Below the pieces are notes generated by a model. The model made no database searches, was not told where the DNA came from, and worked only from the letters and a program-made list of their open reading frames with translations. From the NCBI RefSeq assembly GCF_040126055.1, contig NZ_CP143541.1:930001-994000 (forward strand): a DNA stretch of 64,000 nucleotides. Reading direction: 5' to 3'. The stretch comes from Pseudalkalibacillus sp. SCS-8 (GTDB taxonomy: Bacteria > Bacillota > Bacilli > Bacillales > Fictibacillaceae). How positions within the stretch are numbered: position 1 is the first letter of the stretch; the number at the start of each line of letters is the position of its first letter. This document shows positions 45,981-54,379 of the stretch, piece after piece. A program made the translations under genes and the position numbers.

Positions 45981-46397
45981 TCATTTAAGTTCTCTCAAGC
46001 CCTGTCCGTCCAGAATCTCTTGAACGCCTTCTTCACAAACGCCATATAGGCGCCAGGAACAATCTTTACACATTACTTGAATATCGGAGGGCACGACAGA
46101 TTTTCGGATACGAGACTCGATGTCCTCCCAATACAGAATTTGTCCGACCTTAAGCCCCAATTTTTCTAACATAACAGCATCTCTCTCATAAATATGTTGG
46201 TCCTTGCAGTGGTAATCACCTGAGTTTGGATACTTTTCGCACAGCTGGTCAGGCCCTTTGACAAGATGAATGAAAGTCTTTGGGTTGTTTTTCAAATCCT
46301 GATGCAATCGTGTCATATTTTCAATATATTCCTTTGAATAGCCCATTCCGCGATAACCCAATAGGCAAAAAATATGATGACCCCGTAGTCTATACAT
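45981..46397 (-). CDS. DUF1284 family protein
   Basis: 138 residues, starting MYRLRGHHIFCLLGYRGMGY, the DUF1284 signature. Several cysteines (HIFCLL, QLCEKYP, YHCKDQ, VMCKDCSW, YGVCEEG) could bind a metal or iron-sulfur cluster. The function of the family is not known to me. AGGGGGAAATT precedes the ATG. It is convergent with the kinase-like gene, with 13 bp between stops, and no terminator is obvious. Confidence 0.83.
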   Translation of the reverse strand: MYRLRGHHIFCLLGYRGMGYSKEYIENMTRLHQDLKNNPKTFIHLVKGPDQLCEKYPNSGDYHCKDQHIYERDAVMLEKLGLKVGQILYWEDIESRIRKSVVPSDIQVMCKDCSWRLYGVCEEGVQEILDGQGLRELK

Positions 46398-46533
46398 AAT
46401 TTCCCCCTGTTTTAAAAATAAGATGTTAACCGATACATGAGATAAAGTTGACGTATCGGTTCATTATAACATTCTATTAGTAGATGACAATTCGATTGAC
46501 AATAAAGAACTTTAAATACAAAAGGAGCCAACC

Positions 46534-47340
46534 ATGGAGAAAACATTATCAAAAGCTACTCGATTAGCGGAAACGGTTATTCGTGAAGCAGGCAGCATTG
46601 CAAAAGAGAACTTTGATCGTATTCTTGAATTTAATTTTAAAGACGAAAACGGTGATATCGTTACGGAAATCGATATCAAAATCGAAAAGTTCATCACGGA
46701 GAGAATCGCCGAATCTTTTCCGGATCATACCATCCAAGGCGAAGAATCAGGTAGTAACGGAGTGGATAGTGACTGGATCTGGCAAATCGATCCTCTGGAC
46801 GGTACGAATAATTTTGTGATCGGTCTCCCGATTTTCTCAAGTTCAATCACACTCATTTACAAACACGAACCGGTACTTGGGGTGATTTATGAACCGATGG
46901 TGGATCGACTTTATCTCACTATAAAAAACGAGGGTTCATTTTGTAATGGGAAGAAAATGCATCTAAAAGAGAGTAACAACAAGAATTTAAACATTGGTTG
47001 GATCCAAGGTCATCATGTGAAAAATGAACAGGCAGCTGTTAGCTTGAGACAGCATATCGATCTCAATTGTAAGCGGATGATGAGGCTTTGGGCACCAACA
47101 CTTCATTGGACAATGCTAGCCAAAGGCGAAATTGATGGGATCGTTTTATACAATTCTGTAGGAGAAGATCTATATTCAGGATTACTAATGGTGAAAGAAG
47201 CAGGCTATCTGGTAACTGATTTTGAAGGAAATGAATTCACAGGAATGTCGGATGAACCTTATTTAATCGCATGCCATCCAAACAATAAAGAGACGTTTCT
47301 GTCCCTCGTTCATGAAGGACTCAAATCATATGCAAGGTAA
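46534..47340 (+). CDS. Inositol monophosphatase family protein
   Basis: 268 residues. Metal-site motifs: Glu in IVTEIDIKIEKFI and TIQGEESG, then IDPLDGTNNFVIGLPIFS, the DPxDGT signature, and a late Asp region VGEDLYSGLLMVKEAGY in place of the usual WDxAAG. It dephosphorylates inositol phosphate, nucleotide phosphates or similar. The missing canonical WDxAAG may mean altered metal binding. AAAGGAGCCAACC precedes the ATG. Monocistronic. Confidence 0.88.
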   Translation: MEKTLSKATRLAETVIREAGSIAKENFDRILEFNFKDENGDIVTEIDIKIEKFITERIAESFPDHTIQGEESGSNGVDSDWIWQIDPLDGTNNFVIGLPIFSSSITLIYKHEPVLGVIYEPMVDRLYLTIKNEGSFCNGKKMHLKESNNKNLNIGWIQGHHVKNEQAAVSLRQHIDLNCKRMMRLWAPTLHWTMLAKGEIDGIVLYNSVGEDLYSGLLMVKEAGYLVTDFEGNEFTGMSDEPYLIACHPNNKETFLSLVHEGLKSYAR

Positions 47341-47415
47341 GAGCTCCATAAATGATAGAATAAAAGCTTACCTGAAGAAGTAAGGAAAATCGATACATTA
47401 CAGGGATCTTAAATG

Positions 47416-47453
47416 CAAAGGGAACTTCTAAATGAGAAGTTCCTTTGTTTTTG
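47416..47453 (+). terminator. Terminator after the IMPase gene
   Basis: CAAAGGGAACTTCT pairs with AGAAGTTCCTTTG (one bulged G) around a 5-nt loop, followed by T6. Confidence 0.85.
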
Positions 47454-47577
47454 TCCTAAAACTCTCATTATCAGTTAACATAGTCCTTATAAAAAAATTT
47501 TCGAAATCTCTAAAACTATTTTGCTCTTTGTTACGAATATACGTATAGCCGAGGAAATAGACAGCTGGGGAACGGAT

Positions 47578-48144
47578 GTGATCGCGAACGATATGGATCA
47601 AGATTTGAAATGGATAAAAGCGATTAAGAAAAAGTCGGATAAGCGAGCAGCAGATAAGCTCATCCAGAAGTATTACCGCGAGATGTTCGCCTTCGTCTAT
47701 AAACAGACGTTGGATCAAGAGCTCTCAAAGGACCTTACACAAGAAATCTTCATCAGTATGCTGCGCACGATTCACGGTTTTGATGGACGAGCTTCCTTCA
47801 GAACCTGGCTCTACAAGGTGGCGAATTCAAGGATCATCGATTTTTACAGGTCGAAGCACTATAAGCAGAACAAACAGACCGAAACGATTGAGGAGAAAGT
47901 CATCCATGATCCGGTTGAATTTACGGCTGACGTCGAGACGAAGGAAGAAGCAGCACAAATCCTCTCGGTCCTTGCTCAATTCGATTATGACGCCCAGACG
48001 ATTGTCCGATTGAAGATTTACGGAGAGTATACGTTCCCAGAGATTGCAGCAAGTGTAAGCTTGACGGAATCGACAGTCAAGACGAAATATTATGCGACGA
48101 TCCGCAAGCTTAAGAAACGGTTGAAGGAGGATGGACATGGATAA
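47578..48144 (+). CDS. ECF-type RNA polymerase sigma factor
   Basis: 188 residues from a GTG at 47578 with GGGG 7 nt upstream; an ATG at 47593 is possible and a TTG at 47521 less so. Region 2: ADKLIQKYYREMFAFVYKQT, LSKDLTQEIFISML, FRTWLYKVANSRIIDFYR. Region 4: DAQTIVRLKIYGEYTFPEI with AASVSLTESTVKTKYYATI, the DNA-binding helix. It overlaps the next gene by 8 bp and heads a five-gene operon with a membrane protein and an ABC exporter. It probably drives its own operon in response to envelope stress or an antimicrobial. Confidence 0.92.
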   Translation: MIANDMDQDLKWIKAIKKKSDKRAADKLIQKYYREMFAFVYKQTLDQELSKDLTQEIFISMLRTIHGFDGRASFRTWLYKVANSRIIDFYRSKHYKQNKQTETIEEKVIHDPVEFTADVETKEEAAQILSVLAQFDYDAQTIVRLKIYGEYTFPEIAASVSLTESTVKTKYYATIRKLKKRLKEDGHG

Positions 48145-48895
48145 ACAACGTTTTGAAATCCCCTATCCAGATGAGAAAGAAATGCAAATGGAAATCAGCA
48201 TGATCCTAGAGAAAGGCTTGGATCCGAAAACGTCATTCGGTACCTACTTGATGAACATGTACCGAAATATCGGTCTCCGCCACCTGTTTCATGACTGGAC
48301 AGAAATCCTTTATACGTTGGTGATTGCACTGTTCCTATTAGGTGCTATGGGTATTGGAGTGATGGAGTGGGTCCCTGCTGACCAACTGAACATCTATACG
48401 TTCATTTTCATCGGATCTCCTTTGACCTATTTTACATTCGCCTATCTATTCTTCCTTAACCAAAAGCAAAAGGCGACGTATGAGGTTGAGATGACGTGTA
48501 AATACAATCTTCACCAGCTGGCTGCTTTCCGGATGCTCGTGTTCAGTCTGTTCAGTCTGATGGTGAACGGTGTCATCATCCTCCTGATCGCAGCCCAAAA
48601 GGAAATCAATGTCCTATATGCATTCTTGATATCAAGCTCAGCATTGTTCCTTTTTGCCATGGCATTCTTGTATGTCCAGCTCCACATGAAGTCTCGCCAG
48701 GCGAAATGGACGGTCGCTTGCGTTTGGGTAGTCGGGAATGTCACGGCTGCTTTCTACAGCAAGGATGTGTACCAGCTCCTTCTCCAGCACATCCCGTTCT
48801 ATCTATACGGGATCATTACAGTGGGAGCGGCGATCCTGTATATACGTTCCTTGAAAGGTCTATTGTTCTCGACACGAATGAAAGGGTTGATTTAG
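48137..48895 (+). CDS. Membrane protein, possible anti-sigma or sensor partner of the ECF sigma factor
   Basis: 252 residues from the ATG at 48137 (AAGGAGG 6 nt upstream; the ATG at 48131 abuts the site). An N-terminal cytoplasmic segment of about 60 residues (PYPDEKEMQMEISMILEKGL) is followed by about six membrane helices. There is no zinc-binding HxxxCxxC anti-sigma motif. Genes placed directly after and overlapping an ECF sigma gene usually encode its anti-sigma factor, so that is inferred; otherwise it may belong to the ABC transporter. No named family. Confidence 0.72.
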   Translation: MDKQRFEIPYPDEKEMQMEISMILEKGLDPKTSFGTYLMNMYRNIGLRHLFHDWTEILYTLVIALFLLGAMGIGVMEWVPADQLNIYTFIFIGSPLTYFTFAYLFFLNQKQKATYEVEMTCKYNLHQLAAFRMLVFSLFSLMVNGVIILLIAAQKEINVLYAFLISSSALFLFAMAFLYVQLHMKSRQAKWTVACVWVVGNVTAAFYSKDVYQLLLQHIPFYLYGIITVGAAILYIRSLKGLLFSTRMKGLI

Positions 48896-49783
48896 ATGCT
48901 CGTCATGAATCAAGTAAGTAAACAATTCGGCAGCTTCACAGCTTTGAAAGACATTACACTCGAGTTTGAAAATGGCATTTACGGGCTGTTAGCACCGAAC
49001 GGGGCAGGGAAGACGACGATGATCAAAATGCTCGTCACCCTTATTTTCCCGACGAAAGGTGAAATCCTCTACAACGGTACAGAGGTGACAAAGCTCGATG
49101 AAGATTATCGGAACGTGCTCGGATACCTTCCACAGGAGTTCGGCTATTACAAGAATTACTCCCCGGAAAAATATTTGATGTACCTCGCCGCGTTGAAAGG
49201 GATTGAAAAACAGACTGCAAAGGGAAAAATCCAAGAGCTGTTGAAGCTGGTCGGATTAGAGGATGTCACGCGCAAGAAGATGAAGAAGTTTTCAGGCGGG
49301 ATGATCCAACGGGTCGGAATCGCCCAGGCGATGTTGAATGACCCGAAGATCCTCATTCTCGATGAACCGACAGCAGGGCTTGACCCGAAGGAACGGGCCC
49401 GCTTCAGGAAGCTGTTGACGGAACTCGCACAGGACCGGATCATCATCCTTTCCACCCATATCGTGTCAGACGTCGAGTCGATTGCAAATGAAATCATCAT
49501 GATCAAAGACAAGCAACTTTTATATAAAGATACGATTTCAAACATCTGTGGAATTTTAGACGGTAAAATCTTTGAAACAGAGGTACCGATGGCGGAGGCT
49601 GATGCCTTTAGAGAAAGGTATCAATCGATTTCGGAACGACAAGATAGTGGAAAAATGACGATTCGTTTTATAGCCAAGGATGAAACGCCAGAACCTGAGT
49701 GGAGGGAAGTAAGACCGAACCTTGAGGACGTATTTCTACATATCTATGAGGATGATTCGACGTTAGCAGGTAGTATGGCATGA
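48896..49783 (+). CDS. ABC transporter ATP-binding protein (exporter type)
   Basis: 295 residues. Walker A GLLAPNGAGKTTMIK (A replaces the common G before P), Q-loop LGYLPQEFGYYK, signature FSGGMIQRVGIAQAM, Walker B ILILDEPTAGLDP, and switch His in ILSTHIVSD. The C-terminal 80 residues form the regulatory extension common in antibiotic- or bacteriocin-type DrrA/BcrA ATPases. The ATG directly follows the stop of the membrane protein gene. It powers the two permeases encoded next. Confidence 0.94.
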   Translation: MLVMNQVSKQFGSFTALKDITLEFENGIYGLLAPNGAGKTTMIKMLVTLIFPTKGEILYNGTEVTKLDEDYRNVLGYLPQEFGYYKNYSPEKYLMYLAALKGIEKQTAKGKIQELLKLVGLEDVTRKKMKKFSGGMIQRVGIAQAMLNDPKILILDEPTAGLDPKERARFRKLLTELAQDRIIILSTHIVSDVESIANEIIMIKDKQLLYKDTISNICGILDGKIFETEVPMAEADAFRERYQSISERQDSGKMTIRFIAKDETPEPEWREVRPNLEDVFLHIYEDDSTLAGSMA

Positions 49784-51030
49784 TCATCAAGCAGGAACTC
49801 TTAAAGATTATTAGAATGCCGATTATTTGGGGCCTCATCGTATTCTTTCTCGGGCTTAATATCTTGATTACGATGAATAATACCGATTTTAAAGAGGATA
49901 TGGCCGTATTGAGTAATCTAGTAGATGATTATGGTCATGAAATCAATGAAGAGACACTTGTTAAAATAGAAAACGACTATGAAAAAGTGGTCGCCTCTGT
50001 TAATGGACTTGCAGAAGATAAGAATAAAACGTATGACCATCCTTCGGAATTGCTCGAGGACTATAAGGTGCAAAATCCATTAACGGAAGAAGAAATGCGG
50101 AAGCTTTGGAATCATCATTACTTCGAAGTGTACTACCGGACCTCCAAGGATATCGATGGAATCTATGAAAATATCAATCTGGCGGGAATCGCGGATACTG
50201 TCATTCGAATGTATGGAATGGAAGCCGGAGCCGCGGAAACCGTGCGTACGCAATTTCAGAAGCTAGATGAGCGCCTTGATGAATTGATGGACAACGGCGA
50301 GCATAAGCATCTGTTCTTCAACAATATGTTGTACGAAATGCATGAGCTTTTATTTGAGAAGCTCGGTCGTGCTTTTCTATTTGAACTGATGATTTTAGTT
50401 GTGCTCATTACGGCCGCTGTTACGAACTATGAATTCGAAAACCGGACGGCATCGATCAGCTACACGACGATAAGTGGGCGAAACCTTGTCCTTAAGAAGC
50501 TAGGTGCATCTGCAATCGCTACATCAGCCGTTACCCTGGTCGTTGTTGGAGGAACATTCACTGCTTACTTTCTGACTTATGATTATACTGGGCTTTGGAA
50601 TGTGCCGATCAGTGCTTATTTCAACGCAGAGACACCGTTGCCGTATATTTCATGGTGGAACTTGACCTTTTTGGAATACATGGGATTCTTTGTACTCTTC
50701 ATCCTGATCTCACAGTATCTGTTCATGGGTCTGTCGTACATTTTGTCCATCTATTTGAAAAATACCTATCTCGTATTCTTCGCTTTTTTGATCTTAGTCG
50801 GAAGCGGAATCTTACTACCAGGAAAGGTTCCATTGACTACGGATCTTGTATTTTACCTTCATTACAATCCATTCACGCTGATCCTGAATCCGCATGAATG
50901 GCTGATGGGCAATGGACCATTTACAATCTACAAACATTATGAGGCCGTCACGTTCGGTATATGGGCGGTATTGCTTGCACTAATCAGTATCACAAGCATC
51001 CACTACTTCAAACGGCAGCAGTTGCACTAG
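49780..51030 (+). CDS. ABC transporter permease, subunit 1
   Basis: 416 residues, overlapping the ATPase stop by ATGA. One N-terminal helix (PIIWGLIVFFLGLNILITM), an extracytoplasmic domain of about 180 residues rich in charged helices, then about five or six helices. The segment SYTTISGRNLVLKKLGAS before TM3 is mirrored in the second permease (QYTTKEGRNLFKKKMAAS), showing that they are paralogous halves of one heterodimeric exporter. Substrate is unknown, plausibly a peptide antibiotic or lipid. Confidence 0.85.
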   Translation: MIIKQELLKIIRMPIIWGLIVFFLGLNILITMNNTDFKEDMAVLSNLVDDYGHEINEETLVKIENDYEKVVASVNGLAEDKNKTYDHPSELLEDYKVQNPLTEEEMRKLWNHHYFEVYYRTSKDIDGIYENINLAGIADTVIRMYGMEAGAAETVRTQFQKLDERLDELMDNGEHKHLFFNNMLYEMHELLFEKLGRAFLFELMILVVLITAAVTNYEFENRTASISYTTISGRNLVLKKLGASAIATSAVTLVVVGGTFTAYFLTYDYTGLWNVPISAYFNAETPLPYISWWNLTFLEYMGFFVLFILISQYLFMGLSYILSIYLKNTYLVFFAFLILVGSGILLPGKVPLTTDLVFYLHYNPFTLILNPHEWLMGNGPFTIYKHYEAVTFGIWAVLLALISITSIHYFKRQQLH

Positions 51031-51043
51031 AAAGGAGAAACCC

Positions 51044-52177
51044 ATGAGAATCATTCTTTACGAGCTGAGAAAGCTGTTGAACTGGAAATTGATCGGCTTT
51101 CTCGTCCTGTTGAGTTTTCTGTTCTACCATATGTTCTTAAGCACTGGGTTTGAATATTTTCCCAATGGGCGCCCAAGTGGCGATCATTTTAAGGTATCAA
51201 AACAAATGATTGCTGAGTATGGCCCGGAAATGGACAAAAAGGAATTTGAAGATTTCAAAGTAACGTATCAGGAGGAAGTAGAAAAAGCAGGCGAATACTT
51301 GAAATCGCATGAGGGTTTTTCAGAAGCAGGAATCGCCACATATGAGGAATTTAGGAGTTTTGATCGCTCTTCAAACCCAGAAGTTAACGAATTACTTGGT
51401 AAAGTCATGTTTGAAGAAGGGGTTGATATCTTCTGGGAGCTGCAGGCTAGGGAAGGGATCATCGATTTCTATGCACACAACGATGAAAGAATCTTTATCA
51501 GTGATAACATACAAGATGAGGAATGGAAAAAGGAATATGTGAAAAATCCATCCAGACATGCCATCCTACCTAACTTTGTAGTCGAGAATTTCTCGAATCT
51601 GATCACAATGGTCGCGATCCTCATCGTGTTGAGTGTGATGATTATCGTCGGACGGGTCCATATCATCGACCGTAAAAATAATGCCATAACTCTTCAGTAT
51701 ACAACGAAAGAAGGGCGAAACTTATTCAAAAAGAAAATGGCAGCGTCCATGGTGATGGCGACTATCATTACGACAGTTTATTTATTTGTTTTCTTTCTCA
51801 TGTATGCACAAAACGAAACGAGTGAATTCTTCGCATCCAGCTTGTATGCATTTGAAACAAACTATTTCTGGATTGATATGACGTTTCTACAATACATCAT
51901 CATTTCTGTAATCGGGGTATATTTGCTGAGTCTTGTTGCAGCAGCTATCGCGACCTTAATTTCAAGAATCGCAGTCAACTATATTTCGTTGATAGGAGCG
52001 CATATTCCAATTGCTGTTCTTCTGATTTTGTTAATGACGCAATATTTGATCACACGTATATTCAGTCACCAATATCCTGTACTTTTAACAATCTCTACGT
52101 ATGTCGCCTTACTCGTGTTAGCTGGGTCCATCCTTTTCTTCAGATGGAAAAAGGAACAGAAAGTCGATATCGTGTAA
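51044..52177 (+). CDS. ABC transporter permease, subunit 2
   Basis: 377 residues with the same plan as subunit 1: an N-terminal helix (LIGFLVLLSFLFYHMFLS), an extracytoplasmic domain of about 150 residues, then five or six helices. The shared QYTTKEGRNLFKKKMAAS segment supports a heterodimer. AAAGGAGAAACCC precedes the ATG, 13 bp after subunit 1. It is the last gene of the sigma-factor operon, and a bidirectional terminator follows. Confidence 0.85.
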   Translation: MRIILYELRKLLNWKLIGFLVLLSFLFYHMFLSTGFEYFPNGRPSGDHFKVSKQMIAEYGPEMDKKEFEDFKVTYQEEVEKAGEYLKSHEGFSEAGIATYEEFRSFDRSSNPEVNELLGKVMFEEGVDIFWELQAREGIIDFYAHNDERIFISDNIQDEEWKKEYVKNPSRHAILPNFVVENFSNLITMVAILIVLSVMIIVGRVHIIDRKNNAITLQYTTKEGRNLFKKKMAASMVMATIITTVYLFVFFLMYAQNETSEFFASSLYAFETNYFWIDMTFLQYIIISVIGVYLLSLVAAAIATLISRIAVNYISLIGAHIPIAVLLILLMTQYLITRIFSHQYPVLLTISTYVALLVLAGSILFFRWKKEQKVDIV

Positions 52178-52183
52178 AAGCAA

Positions 52184-52207
52184 AAAAGCTCGCTTTGGCG
52201 AGCTTTT
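52184..52207. terminator. Bidirectional terminator between the exporter operon and a GNAT gene
   Basis: AAAAGCTCGC / GCGAGCTTTT with TTTG loop, overlapping the stop codon of the convergent gene. Confidence 0.85.
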
Positions 52208-52691
52208 ATACATTCAGTACCATTCTGGTCGTTTTTAAGATGTGACCATCAAAGTCATCATCGAATTCAGAGACGACCTCAAATCCTTTCGCATCGTAGA
52301 AGTTCTTTCCGACAAGGTTTTCTTTTTCCACATTGATGAAGATGGCTTTTACACCAAGTGATTTTTCAATGCCCTTCTCTAACAGCATTGTCCCGATACC
52401 TTTACCTTGGGCTTCCGGATAGAGATAGATCGCTGCAAGTTCCACTTTCCCTTCTTCACGTACTGGCGAGAAATTAGCGAAACCGACGATTTTGTCGTCT
52501 TCCACGGCAACAATGATCAAGGAATGCTCCAAGCGCTTCTGCATCATCTCATCATTATAAGCGGCTTTCAAAAAGTTTTCCTGAATCTCAAAAGGTATGA
52601 TTCCGTCATACGTGTGATGCCAGCTCGTCTTTGCTACATGCTGGACTTGCGCGATATCTTCCATCTGCATTTCTCTAATTATTAGCGACAT
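52206..52691 (-). CDS. GNAT family N-acetyltransferase
   Basis: 161 residues. GNAT motifs: N-terminal IREMQMEDIAQVQHVAKTSW, VGFANFSPVREEGKVELAAI, acetyl-CoA loop YPEAQGKGIGTMLLEKGI, and C-terminal NFYDAKGFEVVSEF. AAGGAGGATGGAGG precedes the ATG. The layout is that of generic Bacillus amine or peptide acetyltransferases; the substrate is unknown. Convergent with the exporter operon. Confidence 0.9.
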   Translation of the reverse strand: MSLIIREMQMEDIAQVQHVAKTSWHHTYDGIIPFEIQENFLKAAYNDEMMQKRLEHSLIIVAVEDDKIVGFANFSPVREEGKVELAAIYLYPEAQGKGIGTMLLEKGIEKSLGVKAIFINVEKENLVGKNFYDAKGFEVVSEFDDDFDGHILKTTRMVLNV

Positions 52692-52865
52692 CCTCCATCC
52701 TCCTTATTTCCAATGATTTCAAATAGTTTACCATACGAAAAAGAAATGTGAAGCCTATTACGGAAAATTCGTTCTCACAATTGTCACTTTTTTCCGATTT
52801 ATGGTGGCAGGAACTTCTGGAATCAGAAAGGAAGTTGTTACCAGAATCAGAAAGGAGTGTGGCTT

Positions 52866-53306
52866 ATGGATAAGAAGCATCTAATCGAACGGTGGTTTAA
52901 CGAGGTTTTTACGAAAGGTGACAAAGACGCGCTCAAAGAAATAACGGCACCTGATTTTGTCAGCCACGTGCCTGGTCATGATTTCAAAGGACATGAAGAA
53001 TACATAAGGGACTTCATGGATTGGTACCGAAACGTGTTCACTGATGATGTGTGGACGATTAATGATTATTTTGAGAATGGAGAGAAGGCCGCCGTCCGAT
53101 ATACTGGTGAAATGAATTACCAGGGAGGTTGGTTCAACGTTCCATCACAAAATCAAAGAGTAAAAGAAACCGGTATGATGATCGTCCGTTTTCAAGAAGG
53201 ACTCATCCAGGAAATGTGGTGTGAAATGAGCGACCTCCACCTTTTGGATCAGTTACAACCGTTGTCTGAAGTAGATTTTGATGTGAAATCAAAAATAAGG
53301 AGCTAA
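52866..53306 (+). CDS. SnoaL-like/ester cyclase family protein
   Basis: 146 residues from the ATG at 52866 (AAAGGAGTGTGGCTT upstream). A SnoaL-type alpha+beta barrel: LIERWFNEVFTKGDKDALKE, FVSHVPGHDFKGHEEYIRDF, DYFENGEKAAVRYTGEMNYQ, GMMIVRFQEGLIQEMWCEMS. Family members are polyketide cyclases or, more often, proteins of unknown role. The cyclase-family gene follows by 6 bp, so the two form an operon. Confidence 0.83.
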   Translation: MDKKHLIERWFNEVFTKGDKDALKEITAPDFVSHVPGHDFKGHEEYIRDFMDWYRNVFTDDVWTINDYFENGEKAAVRYTGEMNYQGGWFNVPSQNQRVKETGMMIVRFQEGLIQEMWCEMSDLHLLDQLQPLSEVDFDVKSKIRS

Positions 53307-53312
53307 GGTAAA

Positions 53313-53978
53313 ATGCCAAAGAAGCGATATATCGACCTCAGCCATACGATTGAAAATGGACTGATCACCTATAAAGGGCTACCGGCACCTGTGATTTGTG
53401 ACTATTTAAGTCACGAAGCGTCCCGTGAACAGTATGAAGAGGGAACAGAATTCCAGATTGGTAAAATCGAAATGGTATCGAATACCAGCACGTATGTCGA
53501 TGTACCCTTTCATCGGTACAAGGATGGTAAAGATCTGAATGACGTTATGATTGAACGCTTTGCGGGATTAGACGGTGTATTGATTTCAATTGATAAAGGT
53601 ACGAAAGAGATCGATGAACATCATTTTCATGGTGCAGATGTGGAAGGGAAAGCCGTTCTTGTCCATACAGACTGGGACCGGCACTGGAATACAGAGCAGT
53701 ATTTCGAGGGTCATCCGTACTTAACGGAAAAAGCCGCACAGTATTTGCGAGATAAGAATGTCGCTTTGGTCGGAATCGATTCGATGAACATCGATAATAC
53801 CTCAGGAAACAATCGTCCTGTCCATAGTACGTTGTTAGGGTCCGAAATCCTCATTGTCGAGCACTTGTGTCATTTGAATGAACTTGTGGATCAGAAATTT
53901 CGCTTCTACGCCGTGCCGCCAAAGATAAAAGGGATGGGAACGTTCGCTGTCAGGGCTTTTGCAGAAATAATGGAATGA
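53313..53978 (+). CDS. Cyclase family protein (kynurenine formamidase-like)
   Basis: 221 residues. The fold matches the metal-dependent cyclase/formamidase family: RYIDLSHTIENGLITYKGLP at the start, VLVHTDWDRHW in the middle, LVGIDSMNIDN and ILIVEHLCHLNEL at the end. The usual HxGTHxDxPxH metal motif is NTSTYVDVPFHRY here: two His are Asn and Tyr, while Asp, Pro and the last His remain. Metal binding may thus differ. AAGGAGCTAAGGTAAA precedes the ATG. Confidence 0.83.
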   Translation: MPKKRYIDLSHTIENGLITYKGLPAPVICDYLSHEASREQYEEGTEFQIGKIEMVSNTSTYVDVPFHRYKDGKDLNDVMIERFAGLDGVLISIDKGTKEIDEHHFHGADVEGKAVLVHTDWDRHWNTEQYFEGHPYLTEKAAQYLRDKNVALVGIDSMNIDNTSGNNRPVHSTLLGSEILIVEHLCHLNELVDQKFRFYAVPPKIKGMGTFAVRAFAEIME

Positions 53979-54052
53979 AAGCTATCCTCCAACAAAGGGA
54001 CATTGCCACGTTAAAGAGAAAGTAGTTAATCAAAACTACTGGGAGGATTAGT

Positions 54053-54349
54053 ATGAGTGGACTTTCTGAGGATCGAACTGTTAATCAAACTTTTGTAGCC
54101 AAAGAGTTAGAAGACCGATATGAGATTATCGATAACGTTTTTCAGGTTAGAGACTATGCTGTTTATCTTGTCATGCAGAAAGACCATTCCTCTTATTATG
54201 AACTCATCGAGGTGAAAGTCAATCAATCTGGGGAAGTCAGTTTGCAACTATGGCACGAGCGAATCAGTCTTGAAGCCGATCAATTCGAAATCTCCAAAGA
54301 AGTGGAGAAGGCTGTTCAAGCAGGATTTCTAAAGAAGGTAAATCTGTAA
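54053..54349 (+). CDS. Small protein of unknown function
   Basis: 98 residues; GGGAGGATTAGT precedes the ATG. It is acidic, without membrane segments or cysteines, and reads as a small alpha/beta domain (DRYEIIDNVFQVRDYAVYLV, SSYYELIEVKVNQSGEVSLQ, DQFEISKEVEKAVQAGFL). No family recognised. It may be read with the decayed MFS gene that follows. Confidence 0.65.
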   Translation: MSGLSEDRTVNQTFVAKELEDRYEIIDNVFQVRDYAVYLVMQKDHSSYYELIEVKVNQSGEVSLQLWHERISLEADQFEISKEVEKAVQAGFLKKVNL

Positions 54350-54379
54350 CCATCATCAACTAGAAGGGGGACCATTGCC

